Assembly: GCA_963824595.1 (NCBI GenBank)
Contig: CAWGPY010000010.1
Location: 62,001-126,000, forward strand
DNA: 64,000 bases
Direction: 5' to 3'
Source: Cybelea sp963824595
Lineage (GTDB): Bacteria > Vulcanimicrobiota > Vulcanimicrobiia > Vulcanimicrobiales > Vulcanimicrobiaceae
The translations under genes were made by a program, and so were the position numbers. The notes beneath the pieces were generated by a model. It was not told the origin of the DNA, searched no databases, and saw only the letters and a program-made list of their open reading frames with translations. This document shows positions 10,169 to 20,426 of this stretch, one piece after another. Numbering within the stretch: position 1 is the stretch's first letter; every line of letters begins with the position of its first letter.

Positions 10169-11528
10169 GACGCCATCTTCGCCTAAGCTGCTGCGTCGCC
10201 TCGGTACCCGCGACGCCGCCCTGATCGTGATGGGCGGCATCGTGGGCTCGGGCATCTTCATGAACCCTTCGGTGGTGGCGCGCTTCGTCGGCAGCGGCTT
10301 CCTCGTGATGGCGGTGTGGATCGTCGGCGGCGTCGTCGCGCTGCTCGGCGCGGGCATCTTCGCGGAACTGGCGGCGCGCCGGCCGCAGGACGGCGGACTG
10401 TACGCCTACATGCGCGACGCGTTTCACCCGGCGCTGGCGTTCGTGTTCGGTTGGACGCTGCTGCTCGTGTCGCAGAGCGGCGGCATGGCCGCCGCCGGCG
10501 TGACGTTTGCGAACTACTTCGGCGCGCTTACCGGCCGCGAGCTTCCGGTGCGCGCGGTCGCGGCGGCCGCAATCGCCCTGTTCACGCTGATCAACGCCCT
10601 CGGCGTGCGCACGGGCACTACCACGCAGAACGTTTTCATGCTGGCGAAGATCGTCGGCATCGCGGGCTTCGTCGCGGCCGGCTTCTTCGTGAGCCACGCG
10701 ACCTCGGGCGCGGCGGCCGCGTTGCCGCCCGCGCGCAGCGCGTTCGCCGCGATCGGTTTGGCGCTGGTGCCCGTGCTCTTCGCCTACAGCGGATGGCAGA
10801 CGTCGAGCTTCATGTCGGCCGAGCTGATCGAACCGCGCCGGAACCTGCCGCGCGGGCTCATCGTGGGCGTGCTGGCGGTCGTCGCGCTCTACCTCGCCGT
10901 CAACGCGGCGTGTCTGAAGGTGCTCGGCGTCCACGCGCTCGCGCTGACGCGCACGCCGGCGTCCGACGTGGCCGAGGTGGCGTTCGGGCACGTCGGCCGT
11001 ACGCTGATCGCGATCGTGATCGCGATCTCGACGCTGGGCTTCCTGAGCAATCAGATCCTCACGTCGCCCCGCGTGTACTTTCAGATGGCGGCCGACGGCA
11101 CGTTCTTCAAGGCGCTCGCGTCGGTGAACGCGCGCACGCACGCGCCGGTGCTGGCGATCGTCGTGCAGGGCCTCGTCGGCGTGGCGATCGCGCTCTTCTT
11201 GAACTACGACCAGATCTTGAACTACGTGACGTGCAACGACTACATCTTCTTCGGGCTGGCGGCCCTCGCGCTGATCGTCTTCCGCAACCGCGACGCGCGG
11301 GACTCCGCGGCGCCGGCGCCGTTCTTCCGCATGCCGGGCCACCCCGTCACGACGCTGCTCTTTTTGGCGGCGGCGTGGTACATCGTCGGCGACACGATCT
11401 TCAACTCGCCGCACGACACGCTGATCGGCGTCGGGATCCTGCTCTCGGGCTTGCCGGTCTACTGGATCTTCACATTGCGCAACGCTTCACCGCGCGCCGG
11501 TCAGGCCGCCGACGAGCTTCGGCAGTAG
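10167..11528 (+). CDS. APC-family amino acid permease
   Basis: A 453-residue inner-membrane transporter with about 12 hydrophobic segments. The N-terminus LGTRDAALIVMGGIVGSGIF carries the G-S-G-I-F helix-break motif of the amino acid-polyamine-organocation superfamily, used for substrate and cation binding. Later segments (YSGWQTSSFMSAELIEPRRN) match the conserved TM6 region. The substrate cannot be told from sequence. The start chosen places a short cytoplasmic tail before TM1. A longer frame upstream is antisense to the secreted-protein gene and was rejected. The final 42 bases overlap the sirtuin gene, which is read the other way. Confidence 0.85.
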   Translation: MTPSSPKLLRRLGTRDAALIVMGGIVGSGIFMNPSVVARFVGSGFLVMAVWIVGGVVALLGAGIFAELAARRPQDGGLYAYMRDAFHPALAFVFGWTLLLVSQSGGMAAAGVTFANYFGALTGRELPVRAVAAAAIALFTLINALGVRTGTTTQNVFMLAKIVGIAGFVAAGFFVSHATSGAAAALPPARSAFAAIGLALVPVLFAYSGWQTSSFMSAELIEPRRNLPRGLIVGVLAVVALYLAVNAACLKVLGVHALALTRTPASDVAEVAFGHVGRTLIAIVIAISTLGFLSNQILTSPRVYFQMAADGTFFKALASVNARTHAPVLAIVVQGLVGVAIALFLNYDQILNYVTCNDYIFFGLAALALIVFRNRDARDSAAPAPFFRMPGHPVTTLLFLAAAWYIVGDTIFNSPHDTLIGVGILLSGLPVYWIFTLRNASPRAGQAADELRQ

Positions 11529-12212
11529 CTCGCCGGCGCTGCCGCGCAGCGCGCAATCCACACGCTCGCTGATCGGCGTTGCCTCGGGATTAATCTCGGC
11601 GACGAAGGCGCGATCGTTGTAGTGCGTTGCCAGGGCGGCGGCCGGATAGACGACGGCGCTGGTGCCGACGACCAGGATGACGTCGGCGCGCGCCGCGGCT
11701 CTCTCGGCCTCGCGCCAGACCGCGCCCGGCAGCGACTCGCCGAACCAGACGATGTTCGGTCGAAAGCGTCCTCCGCAACCGTGCTCGATCTCGTCCGGCG
11801 GAAGGCCGCCGGCATCGAGCGCGCGGCGCTCGCCGCAGTTCGTGCAGCGCGCCTCGCGCAGGTCGCCGTGCAGCTCCAGCACGTTGCGCGAGCCCGCGCG
11901 CAGGTGCAGCGAGTCCACGTTCTGCGTGGCCAGCGTGAAGTCGCCGAACCGCCGCTCGAGCTCGGCGAGCGCGAGATGACCCGCGCCGGGCGACGCACGC
12001 CCGTGCGCGCTCTTGCGCTCGTTGTACCACGTCCACACGAGCATCGGATCGCGCGCGAAGCCCTGTGGCGACGCGAGCTCCTCGACACGATGCGTCCGCC
12101 ATAGGCCGCCGGCGCCGCGAAACGTCGGAAGCCCGCTCTCGGACGAGATGCCCGAGCCGGTCAGCACGAACACCGATCGGGCGCCGCGCAGCGCGGCGAC
12201 GAGCTCGTCCAA
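11487..12212 (-). CDS. NAD-dependent protein deacylase, sirtuin class III type
   Basis: A 241-residue Sir2 protein with a TTG start. The NAD-binding GSGISSESGLPTFRG (19-33), the QNVD block and His115 in LELHG, the general base, are intact. Tyr63 and Arg66 in WTWYNER match the Tyr-x-x-Arg pair that lets class III sirtuins such as CobB and SIRT5 remove succinyl or malonyl groups. The zinc site is unusual: Cys123 and Cys126 form the first pair, but the second has only Cys146, with His144 where a cysteine is expected. The TTG lies one base after the stop of the upstream MFS exporter gene, so the two are likely co-transcribed. Confidence 0.88.
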   Translation of the reverse strand: MDELVAALRGARSVFVLTGSGISSESGLPTFRGAGGLWRTHRVEELASPQGFARDPMLVWTWYNERKSAHGRASPGAGHLALAELERRFGDFTLATQNVDSLHLRAGSRNVLELHGDLREARCTNCGERRALDAGGLPPDEIEHGCGGRFRPNIVWFGESLPGAVWREAERAAARADVILVVGTSAVVYPAAALATHYNDRAFVAEINPEATPISERVDCALRGSAGELLPKLVGGLTGAR

Positions 12213-12213
12213 T

Positions 12214-13644
12214 CTAGGCGCGCACCGCCACGCGGTGGAGGAGCTTGCCGAACGGCACGTAGTGGCGCAGCGGAATTTCGGCGCGCGCGGCGTTGCGCAG
12301 ACCGAAGAGCGCGGCGACGATCATCGCGACGCCGATGATGATCGACGCCCAAAACGCCGCGTGCAAGCCGCCCGCCAACGCGAGCAGCGGCGGCGAGCCC
12401 GCGTGAGCGAGGGCGTTCGAGCGCAGCTCCTGCACGGCCGCGCCGGCGGCGACGCCGAACCCGATGCCCAGCTGCAGCGCGAAGCTCAAGAGCGCCGACG
12501 CGCTGCCCTCGTCCACGTCGTCAACGTGCGCGAGCCCGGCGATCATGCCGCTCTGATAGGCGAGCATTCCGCCGAACCCGCCGACGCAGGTAGCCGGGAA
12601 GACCGCCGCCCAGTACGACGATCCCGGCTGCATCGTCAACAGGATCGCCTCGCCCGCGATCATGACGAGGCCCATGACGATGCACATGTTTCGCACGCCA
12701 ATCGCCCGCGCGATCTGCATCGTGAGCGGCGCCGCCACGAACGAGATTATGAGCGCAGACGGCAGAAACGCGAGGCCGGCGAGCAGCGGATCGTAGCCCG
12801 ACACTCGCTGCACGTAGACCGACGTGAACACCATGATGCCGGCGTACGACATCGGCTGCAGCAACACGATCCATCCGCCCGACAGCAGGTCGGGGTAGCG
12901 GAACAGGCGCCGCGGCAAAATCGGCTCCGGCGCGCGTCGTTCGACCGCGATCAACGCGCCGAAGAGCGCCGCCGTCGCGAGGATGCCGGCGATCGTCTGC
13001 CAGGAGCCGATACCGCGCACCGGAACCGACTCGATCGTATAGACGAACGTCACCAGCGCCGCGGTCAGCAGGAACGCGCCGAGCACGTCGAGCTTGGGGT
13101 GCGCCGCGTCGCCCCGGTCGCGCGGCAGGTACGCGGCCGCGAGCGGCAGGATCGCGATCGCGATCGGCACGTTGACGTAGAGCACGGAGCGCCATCCGAG
13201 ATACTGCACGAGCACGCCGCCGAACAGCATGCCGGCCGCGATGCCGGTGCTGCCGATCGTGCCCCACAGCGCGACCGCGCGCGACCGCGCCGCGCCGGAC
13301 GGGAACATCGAGAGCACGATCGCGAGCGCCGCCGGATTGACGAGCGCCGCGCCGAGCCCCTGCAGCCCGCGCATCAAGATGAGGAACGTGCCGTTGGGCG
13401 ACATGCCGCCCAGAAACGACGCGACGGTGAAGAGCACGAGCCCCGCGACGAAAAATTTATAGCGGCCGTACAAATCCGCGCAGCGTCCCGTCAGCATCAG
13501 GAAGCCCGCCAGCACGATCGCGTAGGTGCTGACGATCCACTGGCCCTGCGACGCGCTCAGATGCAGGTCGCGCTCCATTGACGGCAGCGCGATCGTCACG
13601 ATCGAGAAGTCCACCAGCAGCATGAAGAACGTCGCGCTCAGCAA
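12214..13644 (-). CDS. MFS drug exporter, DHA2 (EmrB/QacA) type
   Basis: A 476-residue transporter with about 14 hydrophobic segments. The proton-antiporter signature DFSIVTIALPSM in TM1 and motif A GRCADLYGRYKFF between TM2 and TM3 identify the DHA2 family, which exports lipophilic cations and other toxic compounds. The annotated start is TTG at 13644. The frame stays open upstream to a TAG at 13690 and encodes PRRGVWLAFGLLSATFF, which would complete TM1, but it contains no ATG, GTG or other TTG. The true start is therefore uncertain. That TAG is also the stop of the preceding gene, which is in the same frame. Confidence 0.85.
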   Translation of the reverse strand: MLSATFFMLLVDFSIVTIALPSMERDLHLSASQGQWIVSTYAIVLAGFLMLTGRCADLYGRYKFFVAGLVLFTVASFLGGMSPNGTFLILMRGLQGLGAALVNPAALAIVLSMFPSGAARSRAVALWGTIGSTGIAAGMLFGGVLVQYLGWRSVLYVNVPIAIAILPLAAAYLPRDRGDAAHPKLDVLGAFLLTAALVTFVYTIESVPVRGIGSWQTIAGILATAALFGALIAVERRAPEPILPRRLFRYPDLLSGGWIVLLQPMSYAGIMVFTSVYVQRVSGYDPLLAGLAFLPSALIISFVAAPLTMQIARAIGVRNMCIVMGLVMIAGEAILLTMQPGSSYWAAVFPATCVGGFGGMLAYQSGMIAGLAHVDDVDEGSASALLSFALQLGIGFGVAAGAAVQELRSNALAHAGSPPLLALAGGLHAAFWASIIIGVAMIVAALFGLRNAARAEIPLRHYVPFGKLLHRVAVRA

Positions 13645-13689
13645 GCCGAACGCGAGCCAGACGCCGCGCCTCGGCGCTGTACAGGGGGT

Positions 13690-14100
13690 CTACGGCGATG
13701 ATTTAACTTTGGCGAGGAAGCTGTAGAAGCTGCCCTTGATCGTCGCGGTTCCGGAGATCTCGCCGTCGCCCGCGAGCGTGCCGCGCACGGTGAAGCCGCC
13801 CGGTGCCTGGAAGACGAGCGTAATGTGCCCTTCGCTGACGTTGCCGCTCACCGCGATCGTTCGCCCGTAGAGCGGATCGGGGCGCACCGACTCGGCGACG
13901 TAGGTGCCGCTGACGATGCCGCGATCGAACTTGAGCTTCAGCGTGCCCGAGTTTGGTACTCTCGCCGCGCCGAACGTCGGCTGATACGCCGCGACGTACG
14001 TCGCCTGCCAGACCCGCCCGTGGCTCACGACGCCCAACGCGCCGGCCAGCGCGACCGCCGCCGCGGTGCGCGCCAGCGCGCGCGGAGAAACGCGCGTCAC
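13690..14100 (-). CDS. Small exported protein of unknown function
   Basis: A 136-residue product if started at the GTG that overlaps the korB stop as GTGA. The track's ATG at 14121 would lie inside korB. Residues 5-30 (ARTAAAVALAGALGVV) form a signal peptide or anchor. The rest is beta-rich, with glycine-spaced strands (GTLKLKFDRGIVSGTYV, GTLAGDGEISGTATIKGSF), reminiscent of small secreted beta-sandwich proteins. No family was recognised. It is in the same frame as the MFS exporter that follows, separated by a single TAG and 15 codons. Confidence 0.6.
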   Translation of the reverse strand: MTRVSPRALARTAAAVALAGALGVVSHGRVWQATYVAAYQPTFGAARVPNSGTLKLKFDRGIVSGTYVAESVRPDPLYGRTIAVSGNVSEGHITLVFQAPGGFTVRGTLAGDGEISGTATIKGSFYSFLAKVKSSP

Positions 14101-15113
14101 GGCGTCATCATGCGCTGCCACTCGTCGCGATCGATCCGCAGCACTTCCTCGTCCAAGTGTGCCAGGGGCGTGCGCGTCAGGTGCTCGCGCTCGCAGAGAT
14201 CTTGCTCCTTCGTATCCACGAAGAGCAGGCCGGTGACGAACTCGCCGCGCGCGCTCGACTCGTGGATCGCCTTCAGCGCGCCCATCGCGTCGGTGGGGTC
14301 GTAGTCAACGTCGAGCTTACGCAGCAGGATGTGCGAGCCGTCCTCCAGCTCCACGTCGCGCACGGTTCCCGGCTCGTAATCCACCGCGATCTCGCGCCCG
14401 CCGGCAATGTAGTCGGCGGTGTGGAGCACGATGTCGTGATCCTTCACGTAGGCGTAGCTCTTCGTCGAGCCCTCGTGGTCGTTGAACGTGACGCACGGGC
14501 TGATGATGTCGAGGATCGCGGTGCCGCGGTGCGAGAACGCGGCCTGCAGCAGCGGGACGAGCTGCTTGCCGTCGCCGGAGAAAGAACGCGCCACGAACGT
14601 CGCGCCGAGCTCGATCGCCAGGCCGCAGACGTCGATCGTCGCGTACTCGTTGACCTTGCCGCCCTTCTGCGTCGAGCCCACGTCGGCGGTGGCCGAGAAC
14701 TGTCCCTTGGTCAGCCCGTAGCACCCGTTGTTCTCCACGATATAGGTGCAATCGAGATTGCGCCGGATCATGTGGCAGTACTGCCCGAGCCCGATGCTGG
14801 CCGTGTCGCCGTCGCCGCTGATGCCCAGCACGAGCAGCTCGCGGTTCGCGAGCTTCGCGCCGGTCGCGGCCGAGGGCATGCGCCCGTGCAGGCCATTGAA
14901 TCCGTGCGCCTGCTCGACGAAATAGGCCGGCGTCTTCGAGGAACACCCGATGCCGCTCATTTTCGCCAGCTTGTGCGGCTCGACGCCGTACTCGAAGAGC
15001 GCCTTGATCAAGTGGTTCGTGATGGAGTTGTGGCCGCAGCCGGCGCACAGCGTCGTCGGAAGCCCCTTGTAGATCTCCCGCGCGAGGCCGATTACGTTTA
15101 CGCTCGTCGTCAT
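14097..15113 (-). CDS. korB: 2-oxoacid:ferredoxin oxidoreductase, beta subunit
   Basis: A 338-residue thiamine pyrophosphate-binding subunit. CAGCGHNS near the N-terminus, GIGCSSKTP, the TPP-binding block GDGDTASIGLG and NNGCYGLTKGQFSAT are diagnostic of the KorB/OforB family. With KorA it oxidatively decarboxylates 2-oxoglutarate or a related 2-oxoacid to the acyl-CoA and reduces ferredoxin, either in an oxygen-tolerant citric acid cycle or in reverse. No separate delta ferredoxin subunit is encoded here. It lies 7 bases downstream of korA, so they form one operon. The substrate (2-oxoglutarate versus pyruvate) is inferred from the two-subunit layout. Confidence 0.9.
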   Translation of the reverse strand: MTTSVNVIGLAREIYKGLPTTLCAGCGHNSITNHLIKALFEYGVEPHKLAKMSGIGCSSKTPAYFVEQAHGFNGLHGRMPSAATGAKLANRELLVLGISGDGDTASIGLGQYCHMIRRNLDCTYIVENNGCYGLTKGQFSATADVGSTQKGGKVNEYATIDVCGLAIELGATFVARSFSGDGKQLVPLLQAAFSHRGTAILDIISPCVTFNDHEGSTKSYAYVKDHDIVLHTADYIAGGREIAVDYEPGTVRDVELEDGSHILLRKLDVDYDPTDAMGALKAIHESSARGEFVTGLLFVDTKEQDLCEREHLTRTPLAHLDEEVLRIDRDEWQRMMTP

Positions 15114-15120
15114 TCTGTCC

Positions 15121-16947
15121 TTACTCCGCCACCACGGCGGGCGCGCGCTCTTCTTCGAGCAGCGGGTCGATGATCGCGTGCGCGTCGATCGGCACGCCGT
15201 TATAATGGCGAATCGATTCCAGGCGCCCGATCAGGTGCGTCGGCAGCTCCTGGCGCAGTATGCCATAGAGCTGGCCGTCGCGGTTCTGTTCCACGACGTA
15301 GACGCGATCGTGGCGTTTCACGAACGTCGCGACCTCGGGCGAGAGCGGGAGCGCGCGCACGCGCATGTAGTTCAACTCGATGCCGGCGTCGAGCAGGAAG
15401 TCGCGCGCCTCGAGGACCGCGTGATGCGTCGTTCCATACGCGACGATCGCGAGCTTGCGGCTTTTCTTCTCGTCCACCACCGGCGCCGGAACCACGCTTC
15501 GCGCGGTGTCGTGCTTGCGAACCAGGCGGTCGAGGTTGCGCTGCCAGACCTCGGGCATCTCCGAGTAGCGCGCCTCTTCGTCGTGTCCCGTGCCGCGGGT
15601 GAAGAAGCCGGCCCCGGGGTGCTTCGTTCCCGGCAGCGTGCGATAGGCGATGCCGTCCTTGTCCACGTCGCGATAGCGGCCCCACGATTTCATCGAGGCC
15701 AGGTCGTCGGCGCCCAGCACCTTGCCGCGATCGAACGGTTTTTCAGGATAGGCCAGCGGCGGGGTGAGCCACGCGTTCATCCCCAAATCGAGGTCGCTCA
15801 GCACGAACACGGGCGTCTGAAAGCGCTCGGCGAGATTGAACGACTCCATCGCGAACTCGTACGCCTCGGCGACCGTCGCCGGCAACAGCACGATATGTTT
15901 GGTGTCGCCGTGCGACAGCGTGTAGGCGAACGAGACGTCGCCCTGCATCGTGCGGGTCGGCAAGCCGGTCGACGGGCCGGCCCGCTGCACGTCGAAGATC
16001 ACGCCGGGGACCTCCGCGAAATAGCCGTAGCCGGCGTACTCGGCCATCAGCGAGATGCCGGGGCCGGACGTTGACGTCATCGCGCGCGCGCCCGCCCAGC
16101 CGGCGCCGAAGACGATGCCGGCCGCGGCCAGCTCGTCCTCCGCCTGGACGATCGCGGCGTTGCGCTCGCCGGTCTCCTTGTCCACGCGGTAGCGGTCGCA
16201 GTATTGAATGAAATACTCACAGAGCGACGACGACGGCGTAATCGGATACCACGCGGCCACCGTGCAGCCGCCCATCAGGCATCCGAGCGCGGCCGCGCGA
16301 TTGCCCTCCATGAACGTGAGGCCCTCGGTCTTGCCGGTCATCGGCACGAGGCGCCACGGATCGTGTTTCTCGAGGTGCTGCCGCGCGTAGTCGAGGCCCA
16401 CGTTCACGGCCGTCATGTTCAGCTCGACCGCGGCGGCCTTACTGCGGAACTGCGCGCGCAGGCTCTCCTCGACCGTCGCGATCGGGATCTCCAGCAGCTG
16501 CGCCACCACGCCGACGTAGATCATGTTCATCAGATACTTGCGAAGGTCGCCTTTGTCTGCGAAGTGCTCCTTGGCGAGCGCCGCGAACGGCACGGCGTAG
16601 TAGCTGAGATCCTCGCGCAGCGTGTCGCCTTTGCACGGGAACGTCTCTTCGTGCACGATGGCGCCGCCGGACTTGACGCCGGCGACGTCTTGCTGCCACG
16701 TGGCCGCGTTGAGCGCCACGAGCACGTCGAAGTCGCGCGCGCGGCATTGGTAGCCGAGCGCGCTGACGCGGACGTCGAACCACGTGGGCAGACCCTCGAT
16801 GTTCGACGGAAAGACGTTCTTTGGAGCCACGGGTATACCGAGGCGCGCGATGGCGTTGGTCAGGACGAGGTTCGAAGATTGGCTTCCCGAGCCGTTGACC
16901 GTCGCCACGCGAATCGTGAAGTCGTTGACGGCACGAGCTGCGGGCAT
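15121..16947 (-). CDS. korA: 2-oxoacid:acceptor oxidoreductase, fused gamma-alpha subunit
   Basis: A 608-residue subunit made of an N-terminal gamma domain (VNDFTIRVATVNGSGSQSSN, about 1-190) fused to the alpha pyrimidine-binding domain (MEGNRAAALGCLMGGCTVAA, then YPITPSSSL, TSGPGISLMAE and PTRTMQGD). This is the usual KorA architecture of two-subunit enzymes. The ATG at 16947 is chosen because VNDFTIR is the normal N-terminus. A longer upstream frame is antisense to the next gene and has no conserved sequence. The start is only two bases from the ATG of a divergent gene. It forms an operon with korB. Confidence 0.9.
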   Translation of the reverse strand: MPAARAVNDFTIRVATVNGSGSQSSNLVLTNAIARLGIPVAPKNVFPSNIEGLPTWFDVRVSALGYQCRARDFDVLVALNAATWQQDVAGVKSGGAIVHEETFPCKGDTLREDLSYYAVPFAALAKEHFADKGDLRKYLMNMIYVGVVAQLLEIPIATVEESLRAQFRSKAAAVELNMTAVNVGLDYARQHLEKHDPWRLVPMTGKTEGLTFMEGNRAAALGCLMGGCTVAAWYPITPSSSLCEYFIQYCDRYRVDKETGERNAAIVQAEDELAAAGIVFGAGWAGARAMTSTSGPGISLMAEYAGYGYFAEVPGVIFDVQRAGPSTGLPTRTMQGDVSFAYTLSHGDTKHIVLLPATVAEAYEFAMESFNLAERFQTPVFVLSDLDLGMNAWLTPPLAYPEKPFDRGKVLGADDLASMKSWGRYRDVDKDGIAYRTLPGTKHPGAGFFTRGTGHDEEARYSEMPEVWQRNLDRLVRKHDTARSVVPAPVVDEKKSRKLAIVAYGTTHHAVLEARDFLLDAGIELNYMRVRALPLSPEVATFVKRHDRVYVVEQNRDGQLYGILRQELPTHLIGRLESIRHYNGVPIDAHAIIDPLLEEERAPAVVAE

Positions 16948-16949
16948 AG

Positions 16950-17723
16950 ATGGTGGGATTATTCGCCGCAGCCCAGAGGCCTGCGAGAACGGACGCCAGA
17001 ACGTCGGCTGCGATGCTGGCGCTCTCGCACGTGATCCTGCACGTCGGCTTCTGCGGCGCGATCGCGCGGGCGCCGGACGGCACGACCGTGGCGTTGCGCG
17101 TCCACCTCGCCGATCGCACCGGCCGCGCGCAGCTCGACCGAGTCTATCGCGTCCAGCGCGGGGAGGAAGGGCAAGCGGTCGTCGAGTTCGACAGCTCGTT
17201 CGGCATCTATCGCCTCGACCTGGACGCGCCGAAGTACCGATGCTCGGCATCGGATTATCTCTTCTTCATCGCCGGCCACGACCGCAGCGTCACCGAGAAG
17301 CTCAGCGACGCGCCGGCTCCGCCGCCGCCCAAGCCGGTGCTGCTCCAGGGCGAGGCGCCGCAGTCGTTCCTCTACGTGCAGCCGACGTTCGTGCTCTTCG
17401 ACAAGAGCGCGACGGCGTGCAACAAGCCGCTGCCCGCTCCGCTGCCGACCCAGATCACCGTCGAGAACGACCAGGACGGCTACTACACGTGGCTCTATGC
17501 CGGCGACTCGGCCGCGCCCGGATCGCAACAGCTCACGGTGCGGCTGCGCACGACGACCCATCAGTATCACTACGTCCGCGTGCCGATTCCGTTTCCGATC
17601 CCGTGGGCCGGCTGGCCGTCGAGCATCCAGCTCAACGTGACCGAGGACATGGTGGACGGACTCGCCGGAGAACCGACCGACACGCTGCTCTGCCCGAAGA
17701 TGTGGCGCACCTCCGCGGGCTGA
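16950..17723 (+). CDS. Exported protein of unknown function
   Basis: Up to 257 residues. A second ATG at 17013 gives MLALSHVILHVGFCGAIARA, a better signal-peptide-like N-terminus and a 236-residue product, and may be the real start. The mature part has two beta-rich halves separated by a Pro-rich hinge (APAPPPPKPVLLQ). It contains YRCSASDY, TACNKPL and TLLCPKMW, three cysteines that could pair. It reads like a secreted carbohydrate- or protein-binding protein, but no family was recognised. It is divergent from korA and followed 31 bases later by a DHFR-like gene. Confidence 0.6.
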   Translation: MVGLFAAAQRPARTDARTSAAMLALSHVILHVGFCGAIARAPDGTTVALRVHLADRTGRAQLDRVYRVQRGEEGQAVVEFDSSFGIYRLDLDAPKYRCSASDYLFFIAGHDRSVTEKLSDAPAPPPPKPVLLQGEAPQSFLYVQPTFVLFDKSATACNKPLPAPLPTQITVENDQDGYYTWLYAGDSAAPGSQQLTVRLRTTTHQYHYVRVPIPFPIPWAGWPSSIQLNVTEDMVDGLAGEPTDTLLCPKMWRTSAG

Positions 17724-17754
17724 CGCAGCGAGTTCGCCGGCGAGGGTGTCCCGA

Positions 17755-18315
17755 ATGTCGAAGTTGATCTACATCACGAGTATGTCGCTCGACGGATACG
17801 TGGAGGACGAAACCGGCGCATTCGATTGGGTCATCCCCGATCAGGTTCACGCTTTCGTCACCGAGTTGTTGCGGCCGATCGGAACCTATCTCTACGGGCG
17901 ACGGCTCTACGAGACGATGGCCTACTGGGATGCGGCGATCGAGGGCTACCCGACCGAACACCGCGACTTCGCACGGACCTGGCAGAAGGCCGAGAAGATC
18001 GTCTTTTCGCGAACGCTGACGGGCGCTTCGACGCGCAACACGCGTCTCGAACCGGACTTCGACCCCGAAGCCATTCGGAAGCTCAAACGGGAAGCAGAGC
18101 ACGATATCAACATCGGCGGCGCCGAGCTTGCCGGGCTTGCACTCGAAGCCGATCTCCTCGACGAATGCCATCTGTTTCTCAACCCGGTGATCCTCGGCGG
18201 CGGAAAACCGGCGTTCCGAACCGCCTTGCGACGGAATCTCGAGCTTCTCGAAACGCGCCGTTTCGGCACCGGAGTCGTCCACTTGCGCTACCGCATACGC
18301 CGCGGTAGTTCTTAA
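17755..18315 (+). CDS. Dihydrofolate reductase-like (RibD C-terminal domain) protein
   Basis: A 186-residue single-domain protein of the RibD-C/DHFR fold. It begins with SKLIYITSMSLDGYVED, the strand-loop with the Ser-Leu-Asp-Gly motif of the family, and has GTYLYGRRLYETM, IGGAELAGLALEADLLDE and FLNPVILGGGKPAF, which match the NADPH-binding and C-terminal strands. These stand-alone proteins are NADPH-dependent reductases, and most have no proven substrate. ATG at 17755 is preferred to an in-frame GTG nine bases upstream because it gives the standard N-terminus. A bidirectional hairpin terminator follows at once. Confidence 0.8.
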   Translation: MSKLIYITSMSLDGYVEDETGAFDWVIPDQVHAFVTELLRPIGTYLYGRRLYETMAYWDAAIEGYPTEHRDFARTWQKAEKIVFSRTLTGASTRNTRLEPDFDPEAIRKLKREAEHDINIGGAELAGLALEADLLDECHLFLNPVILGGGKPAFRTALRRNLELLETRRFGTGVVHLRYRIRRGSS

Positions 18316-18319
18316 AACG

Positions 18320-18350
18320 AAGAAGGCCCCGCTCGCGCGGCGCCTTCTTT
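18320..18350. terminator. Bidirectional terminator between the DHFR-like gene and groEL
   Basis: An 8-bp stem AAGAAGGC / GCCTTCTT around a GC-rich loop, with A-rich sequence on the left and T-rich on the right. It lies between two converging genes and could stop transcription in both directions. Confidence 0.65.
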
Positions 18351-18355
18351 CCCAA

Positions 18356-18395
18356 TGTCATCCCGAGCCGGCGCGAAACGCCGAGTCGAAGGACG
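18356..18395. repeat. Short dispersed repeat next to groEL stop
   Basis: TGTCATCCCGAGC, a short GC-rich arm and then GAGTCGAAGGACG match the end pattern seen in lon (6767-6807) and at the left end of the element at 44821. It abuts the groEL TAA. Confidence 0.5.
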
Positions 18396-20054
<1,659 letters not shown>

Positions 20055-20072
20055 TTTTAAACTTGAACTCCT

Positions 20073-20378
20073 TTAAACGCCGGCCGGCACTTTGTCGACG
20101 GTGGCGAGAATGTCTTTTTCAGGAATGATGAGGTACTCGGTGCCGTCGATCTTGACTTCGCTACCGGAGTACTTGCGATACAGGACGCGATCGCCGACCT
20201 TGACGTGCATCTCGACCACGGTGCCCTTGTCGGTCACCCGGCCGGATCCAACCGCGCGGATAATGCCTTCTTGCGCCTTCTCTTTGGCGGTGTCGGGAAG
20301 GAAGACGCCGCCGCTCGTCTTGTCGTCCTGCTCTACGTGCTCGACTACGACGTTATCGAACAAGGGCTTGAGATTCAC
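20073..20378 (-). CDS. groES: Co-chaperonin GroES
   Basis: A 101-residue Hsp10 lid for GroEL. It has a GTG start with a strong Shine-Dalgarno (GGAGG, 8 bases away). MNLKPLFDNVVVEHVEQDDKT, the mobile loop region TSGGVFLPDTAKEK, and KVGDRVLYRKYSGSEVKIDG match the family throughout. It is the first gene of the groESL operon, with a sigma-70-type promoter and CIRCE immediately upstream. Confidence 0.97.
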   Translation of the reverse strand: MNLKPLFDNVVVEHVEQDDKTSGGVFLPDTAKEKAQEGIIRAVGSGRVTDKGTVVEMHVKVGDRVLYRKYSGSEVKIDGTEYLIIPEKDILATVDKVPAGV

Positions 20379-20426
20379 GAAAAAACCTCCAGTGGTGGCT
20401 TGGCTTAGTATGGCGTGGAATGGAAG

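Noticed and set aside
16948..17250. Longer N-terminus for korA
   Set aside because: The upstream part is Arg-rich, antisense to the unknown exported protein, and KorA proteins normally begin close to VNDFTIR.
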